A DNA stretch of 64,000 nt, taken from the NCBI GenBank assembly GCA_015680685.1, contig MNCI01006555.1, positions 653,478 to 717,477 of the forward strand, read 5' to 3'. The first letter of the stretch is position 1. Every line of letters begins with the position of its first letter. Origin of the DNA: Gnetum montanum. Taxonomy: Eukaryota > Streptophyta > Gnetopsida > Gnetales > Gnetaceae. Position numbers and translations under genes: made by a program. The notes under the pieces were generated by a model. The model was not told the DNA's origin and ran no database searches. It was given only the letters and a program-made list of their open reading frames with translations. Positions 1 to 12,600 of this stretch are shown one piece after another.

Positions 1-879
1 CAAGGTTATAGGGTATTGATAGTGTATAGAGCTCAAATTGAATAACTAGAGTTGGTAATTTTTCATACACTAGCTCATAGGGATAGTAGCCTATAGGGAG
101 TTTCCATGTTGAGTAGTAGGCCCAGAGGGAATCATTAGGTTTTATGCTCTAATCTCTCCTATATTTACTAATAGCTCTTGTTAGGATCTTTTTTATTTTC
201 CTATTTGTAACCTTAGCTTGGCCATTGACTTAAGGGTGGTAGGGTATTGTTAGTTTATGTTCAACCCCCAAGTATTGCATAAGCTTCCGAAAGATAGTGC
301 CTATAAAGTGGGTTTCATTATCAGAAATAAATCCATGTGGCATACCAAACCTATTTACAACATTCTATTGTACAAACCAAGAAGCAATAGAAGATGTACA
401 ATCTATGATAACTACTACTTCTACCCATTTTATATAATAGTTAATAGAAACTATGATGCACATCTTTCCATTTGACATGGGCATTATGGAACCCATGAAT
501 TCAATGCCCTAGATGTTGAAGGATTTCAATGGTTAAATCCATTGTTGAGGTTTCTCCATTCAAGAAATTATCCCACCATCTTGTTGAAGGCATTCAAAAG
601 AGTGGATAAATTGGTGATCATCCTTAAAAATTGTTGGCCAATAATACCTAGCATAGTGGCCCACACAAGGACCATCATGAATGTCCTAAAGAATGCATAG
701 TTGATCAACATTATGTGGACATCAATGAACTAGTCTATTAGTGCATACCTTGTAGAGGTGTCCATTGATCTCCATGAGGTGTTTTAGCTGATGAAAAAAC
801 TATTGTTTCTTCTAGTGATCCAACCCTTGTGGCGTCTCTTGAGTGAGAAGATAGGTGAGAATGCCATCATACCATTTAG
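1..879 (-). pseudogene. Athila-like integrase remnant (element A1)
   Basis: Read on the minus strand this is the retroviral-type integrase core of a Ty3/gypsy pol, the domain that joins element cDNA to the host chromosome. Visible pieces, in order: GIEFMGSIMP (488-508), KWVEVV, RFGMPHGFISDNETHF (305-350) and NGQAKV (209-226). In the family these hold the D,D,E catalytic triad. Here the first Asp reads as Glu, the second Asp (in ISDN) is kept, and the Glu expected in the third block reads as Lys (codon 212-214), a G-to-A change. Several stops interrupt the frame. The C-terminal end lies to the left of base 1. It continues without a break from the RNase H at 880-1470. A paralogous piece lies at 37430-38361. 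It is certainly a dead copy. Confidence 0.8.
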
Positions 880-1470
880 GATCAATGAGAAATTGCTTAG
901 TCATAGCCCTAGCAAAGAGAAGTTCATTAAGAAACAAATCATATAATGGACTTTCCTCCTCTTTGTTGTCTCATCACAACTGAGATAAGTGGTCAGCGAT
1001 CACATTCTTAATCCCCTTTTGATCTACTATCATAAGGTCGAATTCCTACAAGATCACTAGCCACCATATAACACATGGGATCACCATTAGCGTATTCATG
1101 ATGAAGTAGATGGCATTGTGATCAATGTGCACAAATACTTTATATCCAAGTATATAGTGCCGAAAATTTTCTAGAGCAAACACGACTATCATCAATTCTT
1201 ATTCTATGGTAGTGTAGTTTAGTTGTGAATCCACAATGTTTTATCTTGTGTAGTGGATGTAATATGGATATTTTTTGTCATATAACTGCAGAAGCATAGC
1301 CCCCAAGGATATTTTGATGCATCCATCATAACATGAAATTCTCTATACTAGTTGGGTACCTATAGAATTGGAGTTTCTACAAGTTTCTCCTATAGCTGTT
1401 GGAATGCTTTTTCACATTCCTTGGTCTAAACAACTGGAACATCTTTCTTTGTTAGCTCAACCAACAATTT
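880..1470 (-). pseudogene. RNase H domain of element A1 pol
   Basis: This is the gypsy-type RNase H, which removes the RNA strand during cDNA synthesis, read on the minus strand with stops. The block HYILGYKVFVHIDHNAI (about 1097-1150) matches the conserved stretch in which the family carries an Asp after a short strand and His. A linker with KGIKNVIADHLSQL (about 977-1018) is the usual tail of plant gypsy RNase H, just before the zinc-binding start of integrase. It follows RT in the standard order RT-RNase H-INT. It is not functional. Confidence 0.72.
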
Positions 1471-2290
1471 TGTGATCTTAGAGAAATTTTCTATGAATTA
1501 ACAGTAGTAGCTAGTGCATCCAAGGAATGATGAAACATTTTTTATGGTTTTTGGTTGACAAGTAATTCCTTGGATGACCATTATTTTTTTGGTTCAACCT
1601 TAATCCCTTCTTGTGAGATTCTATGCCCTAATACAATGCCATCCTAATTATCAAATAACTCTTTTTCCAATTAAGCCATAAATTTATTTCCACACATCTT
1701 TTAAGTACTTGCTCAAGGTGATCTAGGGCTTGCTTAAACATAGCTCCATAGGTGGAGAAGTTATCCATAAAGATTTCCACTCTACTACTAATCTGATACT
1801 GAAAAATACTTAAGACTAGACATTGGAATGTAGTAGGGACATTACATAGACCAAAAGGAATTTTGCAATATGTAAATATCCCCTAGTAACTCAAGAATGT
1901 TGTTTTGGCCTAATCCTCTAGCATGATCTATATTTGGTTATAGCCACTATAACCATTTATAAAATTGTAATGGAAATGCCTAGATATGATGTCCAACACT
2001 TGATTAAGAAATGACAACAAAAAATGATTTTTGAATATTGTCATATTCAATAGTTGAAAATCAATGCAAACCCACCACTTGCCACCTTTCTTTGGCACAA
2101 TCATGAGTGGACTAACATAATCACTATCTGCAATGGGATAGATAAACCCCACCTTGAGGAGTTGCTCGATTTCCTTTTTGACAATCTACTTCAATTTAGG
2201 GTTTAATCACCTCTATGGCTACTTGTTTGGCTTCATGGCTAGGTTAGTGTAGATACAATGTTGGCATACCCTAGGATCAATCCTTGTGAG
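1471..2290 (-). pseudogene. Athila-like reverse transcriptase (element A1)
   Basis: This is a reverse transcriptase remnant on the minus strand. The best-preserved open piece (1928-2152) reads PIADSDYVSPLMIVPKKGG, then a region like CIDFQLLN, then GYSGYNQI, all hallmark plant gypsy RT blocks. Further on, after stops, come PFGLCN and FMDNFSTYG (about 1752-1780), where family members have FMDD: the second catalytic Asp has become Asn. An upstream segment, EIEQLLKVGFIYPI, gives the N-terminal RT boundary. The closest sequence in this window is the RT start of A3 (51900-52190, plus strand). It is dead by stops and by loss of the active-site Asp. Confidence 0.85.
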
Positions 2291-3150
2291 TTCAAGATAT
2301 TACCAAGAAAATTTTGTTGAACATTTATCAACCACGAACAACATCTGTTTCTATTTTGGAGCAAGATTTTCATTGATTATTATCAGCTTCCAAATTTTTA
2401 AGAATGCATATTCCATGCTAGCAAGTAGATTTTTTAACTCAAGGGGATCTTTCTTAAAATGTTTAGAAATTTCTAACTCTTCCCAATAGGTATCATCATT
2501 TGCATTATCAGAGAGTTGATGATGAACTTACTCTAGTACATTCATGCCTACAACATAAGCACATGTCAAGCTCTCAGTGGGTTCCATGCACATTGTGCTA
2601 CTTTTAGGATCAATGATCAGCCACTGGGTGTCCTCTTGTTTTATGGCTGCTGCATATAGACACCTTTGAATACCTGCTTCAAGGGCATACTACCTACATG
2701 TAGAAATAGATGTTTGTTTTACAAAATAGAGTTTCTGCATGTAATTGCACCTTGTATCGTTGTATGCAATGCATGGAACTCTCTTCTTCTTAATCTTTTC
2801 AAATGCATTTTCCTTAGATATCTTTAGGAAAAGATCTTTGATGTTCATTTTTGCATCAATAGTTCTTATCCATGCCCTTCCCATGATGATTGGAAAGTCC
2901 CCTTTATAGTTCTCAACCTTGATTACTAGGAAATTAGTAAGATAACACCACCCATAAACAATGGTCACAATGTCTTCCACTAGCTACAATGAAATAGTAA
3001 TGGATTGATCTATCAATTCCAATTGAATATTACTCTTCTTGAGAGGTGGTAGGTTCTAGGTAGTGTACATCTCTTGAGAAATCAAGTTCACACAAGAACC
3101 TGAATCAAGAAGATCTTTCCATGGTTCATTCTAGGAAAGTTGTAAATAAA
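2291..3150 (-). pseudogene. Aspartic protease and PR-RT linker (element A1)
   Basis: This is the retropepsin-like protease that would cut the Gag-Pol polyprotein. On the minus strand the active-site block LLDSGSCVNLIS is present, with an intact Asp-Ser-Gly (3098-3106), followed by a long open piece (2690-2980) containing GDFPIIMGRAW and TIDAKMN, the conserved second half of the domain. The linker to RT (about 2291-2690) contains HHQLSDNAND and FSWXYLELTRIDP, which align with the same region of A3 at about 51600-51860. Stops lie between the two halves. The A3 copy has DSY in place of DSG. Confidence 0.75.
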
Positions 3151-5743
3151 TAAGAGGACTCTCAAGATTAGCTAATTTCCTAGGAAGGCTGATAGCCTAA
3201 ATCCAATCAGATATGGCATGAGTGAGCATAATACTATGGATTCTAGGTAGTATTTGGTTTGAAGGGGACTTGAAGGGATTAGATGTAGAGGAATATGGAG
3301 AAGTAGGATTGTCAACCGTATGTATATGTGAGGGTTTAGATGGGCTATTAGGTCAAAAAAGAGGTCTTTTCATGCTAACCACTTAGTTGATGAATCGGTT
3401 ATAGATTTAAGACCTTGGTAGCATTTTGTTGTTGTGGTTAGGTTGGAAGTTCATCCTGCATGAATGGAGAAAGCAATAGCAGTGTTGAGGATGGAGGAAC
3501 AAGTGCAAGAATAAGAGGAGGATAAGAATAAAAAGTGGTATCCCTTATTGAATGTGGAGAATGAGTCCAATAGTATTTAGGAGGGTAGTAGTGATGTTAG
3601 AAAGGAGAAATGTGAATGGAAGAGTCACATAGAGATAGGGGTTGCTAAACATAATACCCATATGGATCTGTTTGTCTATACGGGCATTATTGCCTTGGTA
3701 GTAGCAACACCCATGACTATGGTTGCTACCACTATTGATACTACTCATATGGTGGCATTGGAGTTTCACTTGGATAGTATCGTTGTTGCTGATGGAATTG
3801 CCTAGGATTGCCTTAAGGATAAGGCAATCACATAGGTGTTTGTCTTTTTTCTAGTTATGGATTTAGAGCAAACACCCCAAGTTCACATAAGTGTGACATG
3901 ATGGGGCAAGATTCCTTAAGATGTTCATATTGGTAAATGTCACATCCATCATAATTATCTAATTTAGTTTCTACAAATTTCTCTATTGTAGCAATCTTTC
4001 CTTTAACCATTTTATTGGGACATTTAGCTTGCTTTCACCTCTTATGGTCATGATTGCTATGTTGTTCTTTGGACTCTTTAGCAATTTTTAGGATAGCTTG
4101 AAATCTGCTATCCATAGAGCCCCATAACTAATCTACCTTAGCCAAAATTTCAAAGGTATATTTTTAAATTAGCAAGGTTTTCCAATTCACCACCTCATCA
4201 AGTGATCATTCCTACTCACTATTACAAAATTAAACCTTCCTCTTGTAAATGGAAGGATTACAATCATATTCTTCTGCACTTTTGCATTTCCTCAACTCTT
4301 CTTTTTCCTTTGCTACCTACTCAATTAGCCATTGGATCTAATGGGCTCTTAACTTTGAAAATTTCCCTTGGACATAGATTCCAAGAGCTCTTCTCATTTC
4401 TATTTAGAGCCCATCTATGATATGGTGAAGTTGCTCCTATTGAGAATAACCATGGCTAGGAAATCTATGCAAAAGAGAATAGTATCATCCCATGGTGGCA
4501 TCCAAGGGTTCTTGTGTCCCTTGTTTCCATCCTTTGATTTGCCACCTTAAGTTAGACACTCAGCAGTACATCTAATATTTCTCGTTAAATAATTTGAGCA
4601 TTATACTCCACCATTAATGGATTTTAGTTCTAAGAACTAGTACTAGCATTTTTCTTTTTTAATGACTATCCTATAAAACAACTTAAGATTTTGATAGTCA
4701 TTTTCTATATTTTCCAAGACATAGGCATTGTGAAAATCCTAAAGATGATTCTATGGATTTGAGTTATATCCACCTTCAAACCTAGGGATATTTTTTATGT
4801 CTAGCCTCTTGATCTAACTATCATTTACTTGCCTTGTGAGAATTCTCACTACCTCTACAATGTTTAGCATGCTTTGGGTAGTAAGAAAAGGCTCATTGAG
4901 GCCATGATTATAGTGCCTACAATGCCCTCTACTACCCTTTCATTTGTAATGATGGGCCTCTCTTGAATGCACACACCCTAGATCTTGACTTCCTTGATGG
5001 TCCTTACAATCATCTTAGTGTCGTCAGTCACCTCCATCATAATTGTGCCCCATGTGATTGCATTCAAAGATAGAAGAGGAAGAAGATGATGATGAAGGTG
5101 AAGAGGAAGGAGGACTACATCATCATGGTTCCTACCACCTCCTCTTTGATGGTCGTGGCCATGATCATAATCATGTTGGTTGCCTACATCCCTGCCATGA
5201 CTCTCCTCTTTGGATCCCCTTTTGTCATGGGATCCATTCCAACTAGAACTAGGATTATGAATCATGGATTACAAGTTCTAGTTTTGGCCTCCTTCATCAA
5301 GGTCAAAGAGAGGAGTCTCTTTAAATGGAAAACCCCCAGAGAAGGATTCTCCACCATCTCTTTGGTTCATCAGGAATGAGAAATCATTGGACCACTTCCC
5401 CATTGTAGACTTGTAGTGCTACTCTAGTTGTTGATCCCTTAGACATTGTCATTGGGATGATAATCACTAGTGTCACTATCCTACACAACATATTCAGCAT
5501 GAAGCCCTTGGATGTCCAATCGTATAAGATTTTGTTGGAGCATCACAAGATTGGACCAATCTAACAGCAACACAATGTTGCCCTCCATGTCACGCCAATG
5601 TAGTAGTTCATCCTAGTGTAGGACGAAGGTGAAATTAGATACATACTCATCATGATGAGCATATACCACTCTATATTATTGGGACACCTACTAACTTTCT
5701 CCATCACACTTAGCGGAGAATCACTCCTATGAGAAGAAGACAT
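3151..5743 (-). pseudogene. Gag region of element A1
   Basis: This is the capsid gene region of the Athila-like element A1 on the minus strand, placed by context between the primer binding site and the protease. I take the start as the ATG at 5743, opening MSSSHRSDSPLS; A3 has a matching TSSHRGDSLPP start near 48321, which supports it. The rest is broken into short frames. A Ser/His/Asp/Gly-rich stretch (about 4980-5265) with many His and charged residues may be the linker before the capsid core. No clear zinc knuckle is readable in this copy. Several plus-strand open frames here (such as 5058-5379, with acidic runs) are antisense shadows. Confidence 0.6.
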
Positions 5744-5906
5744 CTTAGATTAGAAAACAAGAAATGCAGTGTGTTTTCTTAGAATTGTTGTAATTATTTT
5801 AATGTATGGTATGACTCTAGGGTTCGTTCCAATGATCTTGAATAATTTTTCACTAAATCCTAGATAGCACACATAATAAATCAAAGATCCTCTACAATGC
5901 TACCAA
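5744..5906 (-). promoter_or_regulatory. A1 leader with Asp-tRNA-type primer binding site
   Basis: On the minus strand, TGGTAGCATTGTAGAGGATC (5886-5905) lies one base from the LTR. It resembles the primer site complementary to the 3' end of plant tRNA-Asp used by Athila and related elements, with several substitutions. The matching site in A3 (48173-48190) reads TGGCATCATTGCTAGGGA. Both differ from the family consensus mostly by transitions. Confidence 0.65.
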
Positions 5907-6764
5907 TGATGAGCAAAAAGGTACCCCCTATGCCCAACCATACGAATCACAAGCATTCACGTGCGATCTGATTAAATTCCACTAACATTAAGTTCCTAAG
6001 TACATAAATTCTAAGACGTGAAATATAATTATGATTATCATTGTCCTCTTAACTACACATGTGGAGCTTACTTGTATGGTTAAGTGTAATTGAGGTACAT
6101 GATTTCTATTATTTTATATTTTATTCATCTTTGAAACTCAATTTATAAACCAATTTAACTAATCTAATGGCTAATTAATAACTAACTATCCTAACATAAG
6201 TATCCAGTCCCACTTTTCGTGCACATCTGAACATGTATAATGTTGCTAGGTTACCAAACATTAAGCATTGTTAGGATTACCATGCATCATATGCATTCTT
6301 GAAGCAATCGTACTTATGTGCTTAATTAAGTACTATTTAATCTAGCTAGCTTACTTTAGCTTAATTACTTGATATTATTAAATGAAATCTCACAAAATAT
6401 TTAATGCATGAATAAAATATTTAAGATATCCAAGGTGCTACAAGGTTTGATCAAAAAGCTCATCTTTATTGATGCACACACTACTATGCTTAGGTACAAT
6501 AGTGCTTAAATAAAGATCCATACACTCAATGACTTCTACTACGGGCACTTTGGAAAATATTCCAACTCTAGAGAAAAGAAACTATAAGATCTCTACTATA
6601 CTATGGCAAAATATATTACCCAAACCATGTTCCCAAGTGTTATATTTATAGGATAGCACACATCTCACAATATTGGATATACAACATCACTTCATGGGTC
6701 CCAATATTGGGTATGCGATATCAAATATCCAATATCGAAGCTAGGCCAAATATGGTTCATCACA
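5907..6764 (-). repeat. 5' LTR of element A1 (family A)
   Basis: This LTR of about 858 bp on the minus strand begins, on the plus strand, TGATGAGC and ends at about TTCATCACA. It is recognised because it aligns end to end with the lone LTR at 15411-16251 and with the plus-strand LTR at 47347-48171. Shared blocks include the tract around AACATAAGTATCCAG, the CATGCACATCT block, and GTGCTACAAGG. It joins the primer site directly. In the minus-strand sense the U3 part is at 6500-6764. No intact partner LTR lies in the window, because the element runs off the left edge. Confidence 0.8.
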
Positions 6765-7187
6765 TACTAATTACAAAAATAAATTATGAAAATAACCAAC
6801 ATATCTCTTTATTAATTGAAGGGTGAACATGATAAAACAACATGCAATGGTGAATGTTTTAGGAAATTTACCTGATCTCAAGCAAGGCAATAGAGTGTAG
6901 GTTAGGAGTGAACAAGTAATGAACTATGCATTTAACCCATAATTCAAAAAACTATCATGACAACAAGAAAATTCCAAATGCAAACATAATTCTTCATGAC
7001 CATAGAGAGGCTTAGAAGAAATAAACTTCAACTTAGTTTTACAAATGTGTCCAATTCACAAGGCCTATCATGCTATAAATAAATTTTCAAATTATATGGT
7101 GCAATATATTCCAAAAAGAAGATATAACTATAGCCTTTTTAAATTTACAATTACAAGTTGTAAAGGATAAATAGTTGAACCAACCTT
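6765..7187 (-). other. Short remnant between A1 and a Met-tRNA-type primer site
   Basis: This AT-rich stretch has no readable protein. By position it would be the leader or early internal part of a minus-strand LTR element whose primer site is at 7188-7199 and which A1 interrupted on inserting at about 6764. No gene is supported. Confidence 0.3.
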
Positions 7188-7199
7188 GCTTTGACACCA
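7188..7199 (-). promoter_or_regulatory. Met-tRNA-type primer binding site
   Basis: The plus strand reads GCTTTGACACCA. Its reverse complement TGGTGTCAAAGC differs from the common plant primer site TGGTATCAGAGC (initiator Met-tRNA) at two positions. It is followed at once by TGCTAG, as expected for an LTR end in a minus-strand element. Confidence 0.5.
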
Positions 7200-8714
7200 T
7201 GCTAGAAATTTAAGGTCCCTAGCATGAGATAACTAAGTCCAATCAATAGAATATCAACTAGTATGAACATACAAACCATGATGATAAAATTTTATAGAGA
7301 TAAAAGTTATAATAAACTAGAAAGAATAGAATACATACTAATCCATAAATAATAGTATAAGTATATATATAATAGTATGATATTAATACAACAAGAAATA
7401 ATATGTAAATATCAAGACTAGAAATAATGGTAGTTATAATATGAAACAATTAATATAGTAAGATATAGTGTGAAGAAAAATATACTGAGATAGAGATCTT
7501 GGTCTATATAAGTTAGAAATAAGAATAAAGACTAGAGTGAATAACGATGGTATTAGAGTCAATAGTTCTACTCTATATATCATGCTATGAAGTATGTATG
7601 AGTTTTTTATGCATAAAATTATTATAATGACTTCCCTTTTAATGATTAACCAAGCAATGAATACATCTTTAGTTAATAGTCATATCTCTTCTTAAGCAAT
7701 CATAGAATAACATGGTTATTCTAGATTATGTAAACCTTCACAGTTTTACATAAGAATATGTATAACTCATGCTGAGCTTCATATTTAACATGAAATCCTT
7801 AACAAGAAAGAGAAGGAAAAGAGTTCTATAGAAGTCATTCCTAGGGCTTAGGAAATTACTAGAGAACCTACTAAAAATATTGAATGACTTTGACAAATGC
7901 AACCAATGATTAGAAGCTTTGGGGAATGAGCATCTCTTATTCACTCCTTGATTCATCAATTCTAATAAGTTTTTTTTTTACACTATCATGCTTATAGAAT
8001 ATTCTTGTATCTCCAAAATACATCAATATGCTTGGAAAATAGGAAATCCTAAAACTAAGGAAGAGAAAATCCTCTATCTATACCAAGAGCTCAAAAAAGA
8101 AAAAAGAGATAAATAGTTGATGTGTACTATGAGTTAATTTTATAATCCTACATTTTTTGTAAAATGCATAACCACTTTAAAGATATTATAATTGGGGACT
8201 TGTAATTAGTTTGTCCATAGGTCTTGTATTGTCCCATAATTTTTATGATTAAAAATAATCTATTTTGTATGATTTAAGTATGTGTTTTTAGTTAGTCATA
8301 GAGGTATGATGAAATATAAGATTTATATTTTTTAAGTTATGTTAACATAGCCTAATGCATGGATGCATATGCATTAACATAGTTAACTATATTGATGTAG
8401 TTGTAAAATTCTACATATAAATATATGTTACTCAATGAAAAAAAAATTCATTAGTTTAAAAAGTCACTAGTAGCAAAATATTTACACTTTATTTTTATAA
8501 ATTTTAGTAGTTGACAAGTACCTATAGTGTATATTCTAAGTTATTTGATAATTTCTTTATTTAAATGGCTATTCTTGGATGTATCCATGATTAATAATAA
8601 AGTTTGAGATTGATTCATGATACATTATAGCATTTCAATGTTTAATTTACATTTCATGCATTTAATATCTAATATAATTTATTAGTATAGTTTACTACAA
8701 TATTGACTCTAACA
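7200..8714 (-). repeat. Possible copia-type LTR
   Basis: This very AT-rich DNA (many TA and TATA runs near 7330-7460) starts TGCTAG, right after the primer site, and could end at CTCTAACA (8707-8714), giving near-inverted ends of TGTTAG and CTAGCA type. No second copy is in the window to prove the right boundary, and 1.5 kb is long for a copia LTR. No coding region is readable. Treat the outer end as a guess. Confidence 0.3.
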
Positions 8715-8822
8715 TTTTTAATTAAAAATATGAAATTAAGACATTGAGGCTTTAAGAAATAAATATATTTAACTTGGTTTACCTTATAGCTAATTAGGTT
8801 GGCTCAACACTCATTATATTGG

Positions 8823-9580
8823 TGTAGGGACACCTCTTTAGATTCCCTTATTTTTTACCTACATGTTGTTTTGACAGGTTTTGGGCTTTATGAAGACATC
8901 TTGGAGGTCAAGAAGACATCTTGTTTGAGAGCTAGGACTTCATAAGAGACATCCAAGACATGCAGGAGACATCTCTATTAAGAGTTGAGCTTTCATAAGA
9001 AACATCTCACATTAGGAAGGATATGTCTTTGAAGTCTTAAAAATGTCTCTCCAAAGTGGAGATGTCTCAAAGGAGACATGTTTCAAACTACTGGAACATC
9101 TCCAGTGAGACATCTTAGTCATGACAAGATGTCTCACCCATGAAGAATACATCCTCTAATCCTGGAAGATGTCTTTCCTAAAAGATATGCTTAATAGCAA
9201 GGCATCCTGGGAAGGTTAAAGATGACCCATATAGCCAGGGAAACTTCAACCAAGAGAAAATGAAAAAAGATAAAAACATTATAAGATCTTCAAGTTAAGC
9301 TTGAGGAAGATTTTCTAGGATTTTTGTCTTGTTGTATCAATAAATATTGATTTTTTTCCATGGTTGTAACACCATGAAGAGATGAGATGTTATGTAAGTT
9401 TATGTATTAAGCTTGAAAAATAGTGTGTGAGAGCACATTGAGTGAGTGCATATGTGGTTGTAGCTCCAAGATCAATTATGTGATGTGTTGGCCTATGTGT
9501 TCTTGATCTTACTTATGTTTTGAGATCTTAGTCCTAAGTTATGAAAGAGATTGTCTATTGGTTGTCTTGCATCAACAACA
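8823..9580 (+). repeat. Lone 5' LTR with TGTAGG...CAACAACA ends (family D)
   Basis: This block of about 758 bp starts TGTAGGGACACC and ends CAACAACA, followed ten bases later by a decayed Met-tRNA primer site. Its first 400 bases repeat the word GACATCT and close variants more than ten times, in both orientations, an unusual internal composition. Neither a partner LTR nor a pol is present, so only the 5' end of this element can be seen. Confidence 0.5.
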
Positions 9581-9589
9581 GGCATTATG

Positions 9590-9602
9590 TAGTTATAGAG
9601 CC
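9590..9602 (+). promoter_or_regulatory. Decayed Met-tRNA primer binding site of family D
   Basis: TAGTTATAGAGCC resembles TGGTATCAGAGCC, with nine of thirteen bases equal and the differences including G-to-A and C-to-T changes. Its place just after CAACAACA supports the LTR call. Confidence 0.45.
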
Positions 9603-10619
9603 TCATGTTCTACAACATTATTTAAGTGTATAAGACTATTTTGATGATCATGGGTTTGATTATGAAACCATGTTATAATCTTCCTTTTTAATAATTGAAG
9701 ATAGCTAGTTTTCTTATTTTCTAACATATTATTTTTTTATAATATTTCAATTTATTAGGATTGAAGGTGAATTTCCATTAAAGAGAACCTACTTCATGCA
9801 CTTAGGACTTTACTTTATTTACGTGTCAAACCTCAAAAAATATTTTTATTCAAAATAAAAATTTAGAGCACAAAAGTAGAGGAGCATTGAAAAAAAGAAA
9901 AACTTCAAATCAACAAAAATAAAAGACCTAACAATTTTAAGGATGCCTTTTCAAGTTTTCATCCTTATAACTAATCCTGAAAAACTTTCCCTTTTAGGTA
10001 GTAAATTGGACATTACATGAAAGGATTAACATTGAATGGAGGTGAAGGAGGCCTTTTCATTTTCAATAAAATCAATATTATTAACAGATATTTAAGAATT
10101 TATTACTTAAGTGAATCAATTCCACAAATTCTATGAAATTCATTAGCTATAACTAGGGTTTCAACATGCTTAATTAGGCCAATTCAAGAGACAATATGTC
10201 TTTAAACTTTTCTAAAAATCAATGGAAGATTTAACAATTCAATAAAATAAGATATCTTTCAAAATTTAGCAGATGTTGGATTAGAGAGGGAGTTCACTTT
10301 TCAATAATTAATCAAGTATGATGATGATTGAAAATACCAATATCAATGACCATAGAAACCATTGATAAATTAACAAAGTCTACCAACAAAAATGAGTTTG
10401 ATAGATAATGTGCATGGACAACATCCAATCCTCAATCTTTCCAAACCAAATTTAAACGTCTCAAAAAACTTGAGGAATAAGGTAAATAACCTAGACTTTG
10501 TATGAAAAAATACCTTGCAAAAATTTCCTAAGTAATAGATTCATATAATCATAAAGTAACTCATAGAATGACAAAGAAGCAATAGATCTGCTTAAAGGAT
10601 CATCTACTAAATTTGAGAC
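9603..10619. other. Unassigned AT-rich DNA
   Basis: No reading frame, RNA gene or repeat in this stretch of about 1 kb can be assigned. It may be internal sequence of the family D element, or the leader of element C, whose Gag becomes readable after about 10620. Confidence 0.3.
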
Positions 10620-12600
10620 CAAGAACCTCTTGTCTCCTCTATGAACTATGTTTCTTAACCTACCTCCTTATTTACCTTCATGATCACCTTAACACCTTTT
10701 TAACAACACACCAGTCTCAACAAGCTTCTCACTTTGCCTCATTATTTACATCAATACCTTTTGCAATATAACCTTGGCCCATATGACTATCACTAGTGAT
10801 ATCTAGCACACTACCTCCTTTTGTCATACCAGTTGGCCCCTGTTTAGAACCCTAAGCTTCATAAGCTTTACATACCCATTTTTTTCCTTCATCCCTCATG
10901 TTCCAACCCAAAACTCCTTTTCCATATTTAAGCTCCTATGATAGTGATCATGCAATCTCTTCTATGCATACTAATCCACATTGCATTGCCCCAAGCGATT
11001 CACCCTCCTTAACTATTAATACAAATACCACAGCCTATAGTAATGTCCCAAGGCTTATATCAAACCTTCTAGATGATCCAAAAACATATTGAAGAGCTAT
11101 AGAAGCTTAAAGCTAGCACAACACAAATGGTAAAGGTCATGGGCTTCTATGAGGATGATCTCATAAGTCCTACAATTCCTCAAATAACCTTATCTATGGG
11201 CATGTATATTTCAAGCTTTACCAAATAAAATTATGAAGAGGATCCTAGCACATACTTGGTCACCTTTTGCTCTAAGTGTCTCTTGTTGCAAGCATGGCCT
11301 ACACAATACTACAAATTTTCCCTATGTACCTCAAAGGAAAGGCTTTGGATTGGTACTGAACCTTACCTAGATGTTCTATATCCTTCCTTGAAGACCTGAT
11401 AAATCAATTCATCAACCACTTCAAATACAAATTGAAGCTAGATACAATGTTGGATCAAATCATGAAGGTAAAGTAGGGGCCACTCAAACCCATCGAAAAT
11501 TCTATTCAAAGGTGAAATTCAACCCTTAATGAGAATCCAAATCCTATCTTTGAAACCCACCTCTTAGTCATTTTCAAGGGAGTGATAAATGACTTCATCA
11601 AGTCAAAGCTCTACTACTTAGAGCCCTGATCACTGAGCTAAGCCTTTTCACAAACTAAGAACATCAAGGAGGTATTTGAAGCTAGTAAAGATTTGCTCTT
11701 TGTTACCTATAACATCTAAAACATAAGGAGGGATAGGGAGAAAACTAAGCAAGAATAAACAACCATAGCCACAGTATCCAAGAATATAAAACACACAAAA
11801 AGGTGAAGCTTGCCACCATGCAACATATCTTTTGACTCATCTCAACCATCTACCTCCTATGATCCCAACCAACCAAGATCAAATTTTAAGTGAAAAGACT
11901 AGTTGAAGTACACTAGGTTTCCTATGAAGCCCTCTAAGATTTTAGAACAGTTTCTTAAAGATAATCATATATAATATAAGAAACTATCTGAGGAAGCCCA
12001 TAAGAGGAACAATCATCTTTGTGACATAGCTAGAGATCCAATAATAGTAACCAAAGACAATCTAAAACTACCAAGGTACTTCAGACTAGATAGGTTTTTC
12101 CATTATCATCAAATAGTTGGTCATGATACCAATTTTTATCTAGCCTTGAAGGATGACCTCTAGAAGATGATTGATCATGAAGAGTTGGTGTTGAATTAGC
12201 CCAACTTTTCAAATACCAAAAAGAAATCATATAGCCTCATTCACAATAACCAAATGATCTAACCTTTTTAGAGAAAAATTTATCATTAGAGTCCCACTAG
12301 CTAGTACTCAGCATTAAAACATAAAGCTAAAACCCCCTTCATCATTAGGTTACCACCACCTCCAACACCTAAGAAGTCTTTCATAATCTATGTCCCTTCT
12401 TCAGTGGCATTAACTTTACAACCTAGACCACAAGTTACCAATCCTTCTAAGGTTAAGGAACCATTTTTTATATGGGTTCCTCCATCTTCAACAAGCAAAC
12501 TCATAATAACCAATGACTAAGGCTTACCTATTGTGGCCAATAACTCAATGATTAACAAGAGATCATCACAATAACAACAAAAACAAATATGCTACCAAAC
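10620..12600 (+). pseudogene. Tat-type Gag remnant (element C)
   Basis: This is a degenerate Gag on the plus strand. The N-terminal part is Ser/Pro/Thr-rich (open piece 10898-11092). The capsid region (about 11290-11720) reads FPMYLKGKALDWY, then NQFINHFKYKLK, then VINDFIKSKLYYLEP. This matches the better-preserved Gag of B1 (31660-32154, minus) block by block and carries the Trp and hydrophobic pattern of the retrotransposon Gag domain. Near 12090-12180 FFHYHQIVGHDTNFYLALKDD matches the His/Cys-poor knuckle-like region seen in B1 and B3. There are many stops and frameshifts. It continues directly into a protease. Confidence 0.75.

Noticed and set aside
5058-5379. Plus-strand frames with an acidic run DDDEGEEEGG
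   Set aside because: They are antisense to the His/Gly-rich part of Gag in A1; A3 has the same region in the Gag sense.
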